This document shows, piece after piece, positions 6,742-16,543 of a stretch of DNA of 64,000 bases. Position 1 is the stretch's first letter, and each line of letters opens with the position of its first letter. The notes beneath the pieces were generated by a model. The model was not told where the DNA came from and did no database searches. It saw only the letters and a program-made list of their open reading frames with translations. Position numbers and translations under genes: made by a program. The stretch spans positions 1 through 64,000 of the forward strand of contig JAFDZC010000005.1 of assembly GCA_018267095.1 (NCBI GenBank), read 5' to 3'. This DNA is from Bacteroidota bacterium (GTDB lineage Bacteria > Bacteroidota > Bacteroidia > Flavobacteriales > Flavobacteriaceae).

Positions 6742-9723
6742 TTAGTCTCTGTTGTGCTCTTCTTCGATGCGTTGGTGCTCTTCTTTTGAAATCGTGTCGC
6801 ACAATACTGGCGTTGCGATAAAGAGTGAGGAATACGTTCCGACAACGATACCAATCAACATGGCAAAGATAAATCCGCGGATAGACTCACCCCCAAAGAT
6901 GAACATGATGAGCAATACCAAAATCATCGTGAGTGAGGTATTGATGGTTCTGGACATGGTTGAGTTGATTGATTGGTTGACAATTTGGTTGAAGTTCCCT
7001 TTGGCTTTACCGGCCAAGTACTCACGTACACGGTCAAATACAATTACGGTATCGTTCATTGAGTAACCAATTACGGTCAGGATCGCAGCGATGAAGTGCT
7101 GATCGATTTCCATGCCGAATGGCATGTATTTCCAAAGCAATGAGTACATACCCAATACAAAGATAACGTCGTGCGCCACCGCAGCCAAAGCTCCTAAGCT
7201 GTATTGCCATTTTCTAAACGAGATTACTAAGTACAAGCAAACAATCAACATTGCTCCGAGTACCGCCCAATAGGAGTTGGTTTTGATATCGTCAGAAACT
7301 GATGCGCTTACTTTGTATCCGTGCAATACTCCGTATTTTTTACCATCGTAAATATTGACAAATTTGTCATACGTCATGTTGGCATCAAAGTGTTTTTTAA
7401 GCGTATTGTATAAGATTTCGTTTACTTGGTGATCTACCTCAGTACCTGATTCGTTAACGCGGTACTTAGTAGTAATTTTTAATTGGTTGTCTTTACCAAA
7501 GATTTTGGCTTCAGCGCTTCCGTCAAATACCGGCAACAATTCAGCTTTTACATCTTCGGCAGAAACCGGTTTTTCAAAACGAACTTCAAAAGTACGTCCA
7601 CCTTCAAAGTCAACTCCGTAGTTCAAACCATGGGTTGCCAATGAAACCACACTCACCACACAAACTACCAATGAAAAAATGTAGGTGTATTTTTTGATTC
7701 CCAAGAAATCAAAGTGGAAGTTGGTAAAGAAGTTTTTAGAGAAATTGGTTGTAAAGGTCAATTTATTGCCTTTGCTCAAGCTCCAGTCTAAAAGTATTCT
7801 TGAAATAAAAATCGAAGTAAATAATGAAGTGGCGATACCAATCAACAAAGTAGTCGCAAATCCTTGGATCGGACCTGTACCGAAAATCAACAATACCGCA
7901 CCGGTTAATACGTGGGTAACGTTGGCATCCACAATCGAACGCATCGCACCTTTCCAACCGAATGAAGCTTTGATGGCCTCATCAATGGCTTTGCCGGCAC
8001 GTAATTCTTCTTTGGCGCGTTCATAGATAATGATGTTCGCATCAACCGCCGTACCCATGGTGAGCACGATACCCGCAATACCCGGCAAGGTCAATACTGC
8101 ACCTAAGCTGGCCAAAATACCAAACAAGAACAATAAGTTCACAAGCAAAGCCAAGTTGGCATACCAACCTGATTTTCCGTAATACACAAGCATCCACAAA
8201 GCAACGATCAATAAACCGATGATGGATGAAGTGGTTCCGTTGTCAATCGCTTCTTGACCCAATGATGGACCAACCACTTCTGATTGAACAATCTCGGCAG
8301 CCGCTGGCAATTTACCGGCGCGCAATACGTTGGCTAAATCTTTGGTTTCAGTAACATCAAAAACACCTGAGATTTCAGAACGTCCACCAGAAATCGGTCC
8401 GCTGGTAACTCCAGGCGCTGAATATACAATATCATCAAGTACAATGGCAATATAACCTTTGGTGCTGTAAGCTTTACCGGTTAATTCTTCCCAAGCTTTG
8501 GCACCGGCACCGTTCATTTGCATGGTTACCGATGGTTTGCCTAATTGGTCGAATGAATCCTTGGCATCGGTTACCACACCACCGCTCATATTTGCTTGGT
8601 TGTTGCGATTTCCTTTTAAGGCGTACAAACCAACTGTAGTTACTTCTTTTTTGGTTTTTTCATCTACATCAGTGGATGGTTTTCCCCAGACGAATTTTGC
8701 ATAACGCTTATCAGCAGGCAATAAAGCTCTGATGTCGGTACGTTTGAAATAACCGTTCACCGCTGCTGTATCTTTCGGATCAAACAAAGCCAAAACCGGT
8801 CCGCCACCTTGACCAACCATTTTGTCAATCAAAGGATTGTTGCCTTTTTTAGTTGCTGTTGAATCTTTTACTTTGTCATCGGTCAACAATTTGTTGATGG
8901 AATCATTCACTGCAGTTTTGGTTTCTTGGGCAGGCGCTGCTTTTTCAGTAGCTTTCAATGCGTTGTTGGCCGCCATCAAGAAGTTGCCTAAATCGTCAAT
9001 TTTATAAGTTTCCCAAAACTCTAACTGAGCGGTACTTTGCAACAATCTTTTGATACGATCTACATCTTTAGCACCCGGAAGCTCTACTAAGATTCTTCCA
9101 GATTGTCCTAATTTTTGAATGTTCGGTTGGGTAACCCCAAATTTATCGATACGTTTTCTGAGTACTTCAAAAGCACTTTCGATTGACTCAGCCACTTTTC
9201 TGCGAATGACTTTTTTAGCTTCGTCATCAGACATTTTAAAGTTGATTTCATCGCCCATGTTTTTGTTGGCGAAGATATCCGGAGAGGCTAACTTAGTGGT
9301 TCCTTTAGCTGCAGCTTCGAATTCTTTAAAAAACACATCGAGATAATCTTCATTACCTTGTCTGTTTTTGGTGGCATTCGCTAAAGCCTCGTTGAAAACC
9401 GGGTTTTTAGAATTGTTGGCCAAACCTTTGATGATGTCTTTTACCGACACCTGAAGCTGTACGTTGATACCGCCCTCAAGGTCCAAACCTTTATTGATTT
9501 TCTTTTCTTTTACCTCATTATACGTGAAATCGGTAAAGCCCAAATTGAACACTTTTACCTTCCCGATGGAATCAAGATATTTCACTTCTTTTTCGGTGTT
9601 CCCTTTCGCATAAATCTTCGCGTCGTTTTCTACATTTTGCGCAACGAAGGTGAAAGTGAGCTGGTAAATACTTACCAATGCAAATAAAATTGCAAAGAAT
9701 TTAACGAGTCCTCTATTCTGCAT
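6742..9723 (-). CDS. secDF: Fused protein translocase subunit SecDF
   Basis: SecD and SecF help SecYEG export proteins by using the proton motive force at the inner membrane. Here both are one 993-residue chain, as in Bacteroidota and Firmicutes. The N-terminal membrane segment (about 8-30) is followed by a large periplasmic P1 domain ('GLDLEGGINVQLQV' near 78-91; 'VLRKRIDKFGVTQPNIQKLG' near 187-206), then a SecD membrane bundle with 'LTMGTAVDANIIIYERAKEE' (about 550-570). The SecF half starts near 670 with 'GVDFEGGRTFEVRF' and contains 'IGYSMNDTVIVFDRVRE' (about 885-901). The P1 domain has a low-complexity Ala/Lys insertion around 255-300. A candidate promoter lies at 9850-9880 and a terminator at 6691-6719, so it appears to be a single-gene unit. 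Confidence 0.97.
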   Translation of the reverse strand: MQNRGLVKFFAILFALVSIYQLTFTFVAQNVENDAKIYAKGNTEKEVKYLDSIGKVKVFNLGFTDFTYNEVKEKKINKGLDLEGGINVQLQVSVKDIIKGLANNSKNPVFNEALANATKNRQGNEDYLDVFFKEFEAAAKGTTKLASPDIFANKNMGDEINFKMSDDEAKKVIRRKVAESIESAFEVLRKRIDKFGVTQPNIQKLGQSGRILVELPGAKDVDRIKRLLQSTAQLEFWETYKIDDLGNFLMAANNALKATEKAAPAQETKTAVNDSINKLLTDDKVKDSTATKKGNNPLIDKMVGQGGGPVLALFDPKDTAAVNGYFKRTDIRALLPADKRYAKFVWGKPSTDVDEKTKKEVTTVGLYALKGNRNNQANMSGGVVTDAKDSFDQLGKPSVTMQMNGAGAKAWEELTGKAYSTKGYIAIVLDDIVYSAPGVTSGPISGGRSEISGVFDVTETKDLANVLRAGKLPAAAEIVQSEVVGPSLGQEAIDNGTTSSIIGLLIVALWMLVYYGKSGWYANLALLVNLLFLFGILASLGAVLTLPGIAGIVLTMGTAVDANIIIYERAKEELRAGKAIDEAIKASFGWKGAMRSIVDANVTHVLTGAVLLIFGTGPIQGFATTLLIGIATSLFTSIFISRILLDWSLSKGNKLTFTTNFSKNFFTNFHFDFLGIKKYTYIFSLVVCVVSVVSLATHGLNYGVDFEGGRTFEVRFEKPVSAEDVKAELLPVFDGSAEAKIFGKDNQLKITTKYRVNESGTEVDHQVNEILYNTLKKHFDANMTYDKFVNIYDGKKYGVLHGYKVSASVSDDIKTNSYWAVLGAMLIVCLYLVISFRKWQYSLGALAAVAHDVIFVLGMYSLLWKYMPFGMEIDQHFIAAILTVIGYSMNDTVIVFDRVREYLAGKAKGNFNQIVNQSINSTMSRTINTSLTMILVLLIMFIFGGESIRGFIFAMLIGIVVGTYSSLFIATPVLCDTISKEEHQRIEEEHNRD

Positions 9724-9849
9724 TATTACTAATAATTAATTAATTTCTGTTTGTAATATGAAACGTAATTGTTAAAACAACTATTGAATTTTAAAATATT
9801 TTCAAAAAATATCAAAAAACCCAATAAAGGCTGTTTTTTATAAACCGAG

Positions 9850-9880
9850 CAAATATATAATTTACCAAAAGATTAACCAA
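9850..9880 (-). promoter_or_regulatory. Candidate secDF promoter
   Basis: On the minus strand TTG (9880-9878), a 20-nt spacer and TATATTTG (9857-9850) fit the Bacteroidota TTG-N17-23-TAnnTTTG form. It would give a 5' leader of about 120 nt ahead of the secDF ATG. Confidence 0.5.
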
Positions 9881-9899
9881 TTTATTTGCACAATTAATA

Positions 9900-9925
9900 T
9901 AAAAAAAGACTGCAAAAATGCAGTC
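9900..9925 (-). terminator. Rho-independent terminator after mdh
   Basis: Minus-strand stem GACTGC/GCAGTC (9908-9913 and 9920-9925) followed by a seven-T run. It lies about 25 nt past the mdh stop. Confidence 0.8.
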
Positions 9926-9949
9926 CTTTATATAATAGGTATATGATTT

Positions 9950-10885
9950 TTATCCTAAAACTGATTTCAAATCAGCGTTCATTGCACGAACGGCATCAGC
10001 ACTTTTGGCCAAAGCTGCTTTTTCAGTATCGTTTAAGTTGATATCCAGGATTTGCTCAACACCGTTTTTACCGATGATACAAGGCACACCGATACAAATG
10101 TCATTGAGTCCGTATTCGCCTTCTAAAAACACCGAACAAGCAATCATTTTCTTTTGGTCGTTCAAAATACTGTCCACCAAATAAGCTACCGAAGCACCTG
10201 GCGCATACCAAGCCGAAGTCCCCAACAATCCGGTAAGGGTAGCACCTCCGACCATCGTGTCAGCTGCTACTTTATCTAAGGCTTCTTGCGACAAGAATTG
10301 CGAAACCGGAATCCCGTTGTAGGCTGCCAAACGCGTGAGTGGAATCATGGTCGTATCACCATGACCGCCAATCACCATCGCTGAAATATCATTGATCGGC
10401 TTGTCTAAAGCTTTTGACAAATAATATTTAAATCGAGAGCTATCAAGCGCACCGCCCATACCGATGATTCTGTTTTTAGGCAAACCGGTTGATTTCAAAG
10501 CCAAATAAGTCATCGTATCCATTGGATTTGAAACCACGACCATAATGGCATTCGGTGAATGTTTGAGTAAGTTTTCAGCCACGCCTTTTACAATACCGGC
10601 ATTGATTCCGATGAGTTCTTCGCGTGTCATACCCGGTTTTCTCGGAATTCCCGAAGTAATCACCACCACATCACTATTAGCGGTCTTAGCGTAATCATTA
10701 GTAACGCCGGTCACTCTTGTATTAAATCCTGTATTCGAAGTACATTGCGAGATATCCATGGCTTTGCCTTCAGCAAAACCTTCTTTGATATCGAGTACTA
10801 CAATTTCACTGGCAATCCCGCGATAAGCCATTACATCAGCGCAGGTCGCTCCTACGTTGCCTGCTCCTACTATGGTAACTTTCAT
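9950..10885 (-). CDS. mdh: Malate dehydrogenase (LDH-like type)
   Basis: NAD-dependent malate dehydrogenase of the TCA cycle, 311 residues, cytosolic. The dinucleotide-binding loop is 'VGAGNVGATCADVMAYR' (about 5-21). 'TSGIPRKPGMTREEL' (about 77-91) carries the substrate arginines on the mobile loop, 'VSNPMDTMTYLALKSTG' (about 118-134) and 'GMGGALDSSRFKYYL' (about 142-156) contain the Asp-Arg pair, and 'MVIGGHGDTTMIPL' (about 171-184) holds the catalytic His. The Arg at the specificity loop and the length favour malate over lactate. Mdh of this LDH-like class is the usual form in Bacteroidota. The upstream region contains the second copy of the hairpin repeat. Confidence 0.96.
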   Translation of the reverse strand: MKVTIVGAGNVGATCADVMAYRGIASEIVVLDIKEGFAEGKAMDISQCTSNTGFNTRVTGVTNDYAKTANSDVVVITSGIPRKPGMTREELIGINAGIVKGVAENLLKHSPNAIMVVVSNPMDTMTYLALKSTGLPKNRIIGMGGALDSSRFKYYLSKALDKPINDISAMVIGGHGDTTMIPLTRLAAYNGIPVSQFLSQEALDKVAADTMVGGATLTGLLGTSAWYAPGASVAYLVDSILNDQKKMIACSVFLEGEYGLNDICIGVPCIIGKNGVEQILDINLNDTEKAALAKSADAVRAMNADLKSVLG

Positions 10886-10921
10886 TTTTGAAATATTTAT
10901 ATAAGTTGTTGTTTTATTTGT

Positions 10922-10994
10922 AGCTATTCCCGCTTTCCATTTTATCTTTTGCCCGAACGCCAGCGCAAAAGGATATCATTTCAATCGGGGCTAG
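10922..10994 (-). repeat. Interspersed hairpin repeat, copy 2
   Basis: Read on the minus strand this 73-nt element starts CTAGCCCCGATTGA and ends GGAAAGCGGGAATAGCT, like copy 1 at 2850-2916. The internal hairpin differs: arms CTTTTGC and GCAAAAG. It lies 49 nt after the gyrB stop and before mdh, again in the sense direction of the upstream gene. Confidence 0.75.
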
Positions 10995-11043
10995 AAATTC
11001 AGTTTCCAATTCATTAAATCAAGCCAACTGAATCTTTCGTGGT

Positions 11044-13080
<2,037 letters not shown>

Positions 13081-13102
13081 TTATCAACAAAATGTTGATG
13101 TT

Positions 13103-14122
13103 TTACGGCTTGATTTGAACCCCGGTTCCGGCTGTTTGCGCATAGCAAATTTGTCCTGCTTCAAATCGAACTCCATCGGCTACATCTCGAGCCAAAAGCA
13201 AAGCTCCGTCGGCATCGATATAATCCAACAATGGAGCAAGTTGACACAAACCTGAAATCCCGACAGTAGATTCGGTCATGCAGCCCGCCATGACTTTTAA
13301 ACCGAGTTTTCGAGCCTGTGAAATCATCCGCAAAGCTGGTGTAATTCCACCGCATTTCATGAGCTTGATGTTGATGCCGTGAAAACCTTCAGAACACAAA
13401 ATAACATCGTCTTCGCGTTGACAGCTTTCATCGGCCAAAACCGGTAATGCAGCATGTTGTTTGACCCACTTCATTCCTTCAGTATCTTCAGCTTTGAGTG
13501 GTTGCTCAATAAATTCAACGTTGAGTTCTTTTAAAATGGGCGCATAAGCCACGGTTTGCTCGGCTGTCCAAGCGCAATTGGCATCAATTCTAAAAATGGA
13601 ATCGGTAACCAAGCGCAAACTTTTGATCAATGCAATATCATTCGCTGTTCCAAGTTTGATTTTGTAAATCGGCCAAGGTTGTTCGAGGATTTTTTGCTGC
13701 ATCACTTCTGTCGAATCAATCCCGATGGTGTACGAAGTCAACGGAGTTTTCGCTGCATCAACAGACCAATAACTGCGCAGAGTTCTTTGATTTTTGCGCG
13801 CATAATAATCCCAATAAGCCATATCAACCGCACAAAGCGCAAAATAATCCTCGCCTACGAGCGGATGCAATTTTGACCATAAATCTTCGGGCGCAATCAG
13901 CTCAGAAGCATCCACGATGGGTTTTAAAAGCGATAAGGTTTGTTGCAATCGCTCTTGTGTGCTGTGGTAATAAGGATTAGCCGTTGCTTCGCCATAACCT
14001 GAAATCGTTCCGTCCGAAATGCAAACGACTACCGTTTTTTGAACATGGACGGTATATCGCGAAATAGTAAACGGATGTTTGAGCGGTAAGTCGTAAAATT
14101 GAAAAGAAAGCGTAAAACTCAT
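13103..14122 (-). CDS. Dipeptide epimerase (enolase superfamily)
   Basis: A 339-residue muconate-lactonizing subgroup member, most like L-Ala-D/L-Glu epimerases that recycle murein peptides. The enolase-superfamily catalytic set is visible: 'YKIKLG' (KxK, about 148-153), the metal ligands in 'RIDANCAW' (Asp), 'VEFIEQPL' (Glu) and 'LADESC' (Asp), and the opposite-face Lys in 'NIKLMKCGG'. The substrate-loop region at the N-terminus ('FYDLPLKHPFTISRY') also fits dipeptide epimerases. I chose the ATG at 14122; an upstream in-frame ATG at 14146 lies inside the loop of the asnB terminator. Exact dipeptide specificity cannot be read from sequence. Confidence 0.85.
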   Translation of the reverse strand: MSFTLSFQFYDLPLKHPFTISRYTVHVQKTVVVCISDGTISGYGEATANPYYHSTQERLQQTLSLLKPIVDASELIAPEDLWSKLHPLVGEDYFALCAVDMAYWDYYARKNQRTLRSYWSVDAAKTPLTSYTIGIDSTEVMQQKILEQPWPIYKIKLGTANDIALIKSLRLVTDSIFRIDANCAWTAEQTVAYAPILKELNVEFIEQPLKAEDTEGMKWVKQHAALPVLADESCQREDDVILCSEGFHGINIKLMKCGGITPALRMISQARKLGLKVMAGCMTESTVGISGLCQLAPLLDYIDADGALLLARDVADGVRFEAGQICYAQTAGTGVQIKP

Positions 14123-14157
14123 AAAAAAAGCGCCGAAACCAATCATTCCGACGCTTT
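14123..14157 (-). terminator. Rho-independent terminator after asnB, overlapping the epimerase start
   Basis: Minus strand: AAAGCG-T-CGGAA, 7-nt loop, TTTCG-G-CGCTTT, then a T-tract that runs straight into the ATG of the next gene at 14122. The hairpin arms are 14127-14132 and 14152-14157. It would hide any ribosome site for the epimerase. Confidence 0.75.
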
Positions 14158-14205
14158 AAAATTACTAACTAATAACACTTAAACCAATTTTTATCTAACT
14201 CAATT

Positions 14206-15879
14206 TTATTCTTTTACATAAGCATCATCGTGCACGTTGGCCACAGCCCGACCCGACGGATCATTGAGGTTTTTAAAAGCCTCGTCCCATTCAAGGGCAA
14301 TTTTGGTACTGCAAGCCACACTGGCTTCTTGCGGCACACACAAGGCTGCGGTATCACTCGGGAAATGCTCATGAAAAATAGAACGATAGTAATACTCTTC
14401 TTTGGAGGTGGGCGTTTGCAACGGAAATTTATATTTCGCATTGGCCAGTTGTTCGTCTGAGATTTCACGGGCTACGGTAGCTTTGAGTGTATCAATCCAA
14501 CTGTAGCCAACGCCGTCGCTGAACTGTTCTTTCTGACGCCATGCAACACTCTCGGGCAACATATCTTCAAAGGCTTTTCTAAGCACCCATTTTTCCATAC
14601 GACCCGGACCAACCATTTTGTCTTTTGGATTCAATCGCATGGCCACATCCATGAATTCTTTGTCTAAAAACGGAACGCGTCCTTCGATGCCCCAAGCCGC
14701 TAAACTCTTGTTGGCACGCAAGCAATCATACATGTGCAATTTGCTCAATTTGCGGACGGTTTCTTCGTGAAATTCTCGGGCATTCGGCGCTTTGTGAAAA
14801 TACAAATAACCGCCAAACAACTCATCTGAGCCTTCTCCGGATAGCACCATTTTGATGCCCATCGACTTAATGACGCGCGCCATCAAATACATCGGAGTCG
14901 AAGCGCGAACCGTAGTAACATCGTAAGTTTCGAGGTTGTAAATCACATCGCGAACGGCATCCAATCCTTCTTGAATGGTGAATTTAATTTCGTGGTGAAT
15001 GGTTCCCAAATGATCGGCTACTTTTCGAGCGGCAGCCAAATCAGGCGAGCCTTCGAGTCCCACCGCAAATGAATGTAATTGCGGATACCAAGCCTCTGAT
15101 TGATCGTCGGTTTCAATGCGTTTTTGCGCAAATTTCTTGGCGATGGCCGATGTAATCGATGAATCGAGTCCGCCCGAAAGCAAAACGCCATACGGAACAT
15201 CGCTCATCAATTGACGATGAACAGCTGCTTCTAAAGCTTCTCTGAGTTCATCTATACTGGTTGAATTGTCTTTGACGGCATCATATTCGGTCCATTCGCG
15301 TTGATACCATTGAACCAGCTCGCCCTCTTTACTTGACAAATAATGACCCGGTGGAAACAACTCGATTTTGGTGCATTGTCCTTCTAAAGCTTTGAGCTCT
15401 GAAGCCACGTAAAAAGTGCCGTTTTGATCCCAACCCATATACAGCGGAATGATGCCCATGTGGTCACGCGCCACAAAGTATTCATCGTTTTCGGCATCGT
15501 AAATGGCAAAGCCAAAAATCCCGTTGAGTTCATCGACAAAGTCTACACCTTTTTCGCGGTACAAAGCCAAAATCACCTCACAATCTGATTGGGTTTGAAA
15601 AGTATATTTTCCGTCGAATTGTTTGCGCAAAGCGCGATGGTTATAGATTTCGCCATTGGCAGCCAAAATAAGTTTTTTGTCTTCGCTAAAAAGCGGTTGT
15701 TTGCCCGAAGCCGGGTCGACAATTGCCAATCGCTCGTGGGCTAAAATGGCTTTATCATCGCTGTAAATTCCGCTCCAATCCGGACCGCGGTGACGAATGA
15801 TTTTGGCCATCTCAAGTACTTTCGGACGCAAGGTTTCTGATTTTTGTTTTAGGTCAAAGGCGCAAACAATTCCGCACAT
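14206..15879 (-). CDS. asnB: Asparagine synthase B (glutamine-hydrolysing)
   Basis: Makes asparagine from aspartate, ATP and glutamine. The start must be the ATG at 15879, giving Met-Cys-Gly-Ile-Val, since Cys2 becomes the N-terminal nucleophile of the class II glutaminase domain; upstream in-frame starts would bury it. The glutaminase half includes 'RHRGPDWSGIY' (about 30-40) and 'LAANGEIYNHRALR' (about 71-84). The synthetase half has the PP-loop 'LLSGGLDSSITSAIA' (about 233-247) and 'VLSGEGSDELFGGYLYFHKAP' region (about 345-365). The length (557) is near E. coli AsnB. A terminator follows the gene. Confidence 0.97.
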   Translation of the reverse strand: MCGIVCAFDLKQKSETLRPKVLEMAKIIRHRGPDWSGIYSDDKAILAHERLAIVDPASGKQPLFSEDKKLILAANGEIYNHRALRKQFDGKYTFQTQSDCEVILALYREKGVDFVDELNGIFGFAIYDAENDEYFVARDHMGIIPLYMGWDQNGTFYVASELKALEGQCTKIELFPPGHYLSSKEGELVQWYQREWTEYDAVKDNSTSIDELREALEAAVHRQLMSDVPYGVLLSGGLDSSITSAIAKKFAQKRIETDDQSEAWYPQLHSFAVGLEGSPDLAAARKVADHLGTIHHEIKFTIQEGLDAVRDVIYNLETYDVTTVRASTPMYLMARVIKSMGIKMVLSGEGSDELFGGYLYFHKAPNAREFHEETVRKLSKLHMYDCLRANKSLAAWGIEGRVPFLDKEFMDVAMRLNPKDKMVGPGRMEKWVLRKAFEDMLPESVAWRQKEQFSDGVGYSWIDTLKATVAREISDEQLANAKYKFPLQTPTSKEEYYYRSIFHEHFPSDTAALCVPQEASVACSTKIALEWDEAFKNLNDPSGRAVANVHDDAYVKE

Positions 15880-16012
15880 AATATTCTGTTTTAATTTTCG
15901 TAAGGCAAAAATGAAGTTTATGTTTAATATGTAAAACAAAAAACAAATATTAATTACATATCAAAACCAAAACAAGAAAATAAAAGAGAGAATGAAATTA
16001 AAATCAATATAA

Positions 16013-16043
16013 AAATAAATACCGCTTACAATTCATAAACGGC
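16013..16043 (-). terminator. Possible terminator after the GreA-like gene
   Basis: Minus-strand imperfect stem GCCGTTTA/TAAGCGGT (16021-16042) followed by the T-rich TATTTATTTTTATATT. Stem pairing has one mismatch. Confidence 0.45.
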
Positions 16044-16076
16044 ATCTGCAAGTATTGCTTTATTTAAGTCGCTTGA

Positions 16077-16526
16077 TTACTGACAATCTTCAATCAGATA
16101 TTGTGTTTTGTTGATTTCAAATGAAAATCCAATAGTTTGTCCGAGCAGAGCTTGTCCGAGTGGCGACTGCAGCGAAACGGCAATTACTGTTTTTTCATCA
16201 ACAATAATTTTAGGAAGCGCCGCAGATAAAAACAGCCACATTTTATTGGCTTGAACCAAACTCCCCAACGTAATTCGGTCAGAGGAAAATTCTGGGTTTA
16301 TTTTGTCTAGAAGTGCCTTTTGAGTGATGTATTCCGCCAGTTTTGCATTGAGTTTTTCTTGCTCAAGTTGCATCATCGACAAGGCGGTTTCATGTTTGTC
16401 TCCGGCTGAACTTTTTGCATCGTTTTGTGCATCGAGTGCCAATTCGGCTATTCGGTCGCGAAACACGTCAATTTTGTCTTGAATCAGTTGTTGATGTTGT
16501 GTGAGAACCTTCTGTTTAAAAGTCAT
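16077..16526 (-). CDS. GreA/GreB-like C-terminal domain protein
   Basis: A 149-residue cytosolic protein with a helical, probably coiled-coil N-terminal half ('KIDVFRDRIAELALDAQNDA', 'LEQEKLNAKLAEYITQKALL', about 18-90) and a C-terminal beta domain ending 'VIAVSLQSPLGQALLGQTIGFSFEINKTQYLIEDC'-like. The Ser-Pro-Leu-Gly-(Q/K)-Ala-Leu-Leu-Gly pattern is the GreA/GreB C-terminal (FKBP-like) signature. It lacks the acidic tip sequence of true Gre factors, so anti-pausing activity is doubtful. Related proteins in Flavobacteria have at times been labelled '3-oxoacyl-ACP synthase', which the sequence does not support. It starts 17 nt after the barrel gene stop, so it likely ends the TPR-barrel operon. 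Its role is unknown. Confidence 0.75.
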   Translation of the reverse strand: MTFKQKVLTQHQQLIQDKIDVFRDRIAELALDAQNDAKSSAGDKHETALSMMQLEQEKLNAKLAEYITQKALLDKINPEFSSDRITLGSLVQANKMWLFLSAALPKIIVDEKTVIAVSLQSPLGQALLGQTIGFSFEINKTQYLIEDCQ

Positions 16527-16543
16527 AGCAGGCTACTGAAGGA

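Noticed and set aside
13083-13099. Hairpin ATCAACA-AAA-TGTTGAT as terminator of the epimerase gene
   Set aside because: The hairpin is real (7 pairs) but no T-tract follows on the minus strand, so I do not call it a terminator.
15880-15939. N-terminal extension of asnB
   Set aside because: It would place 20 residues before Cys2, which must be exposed as the nucleophile of the glutaminase.
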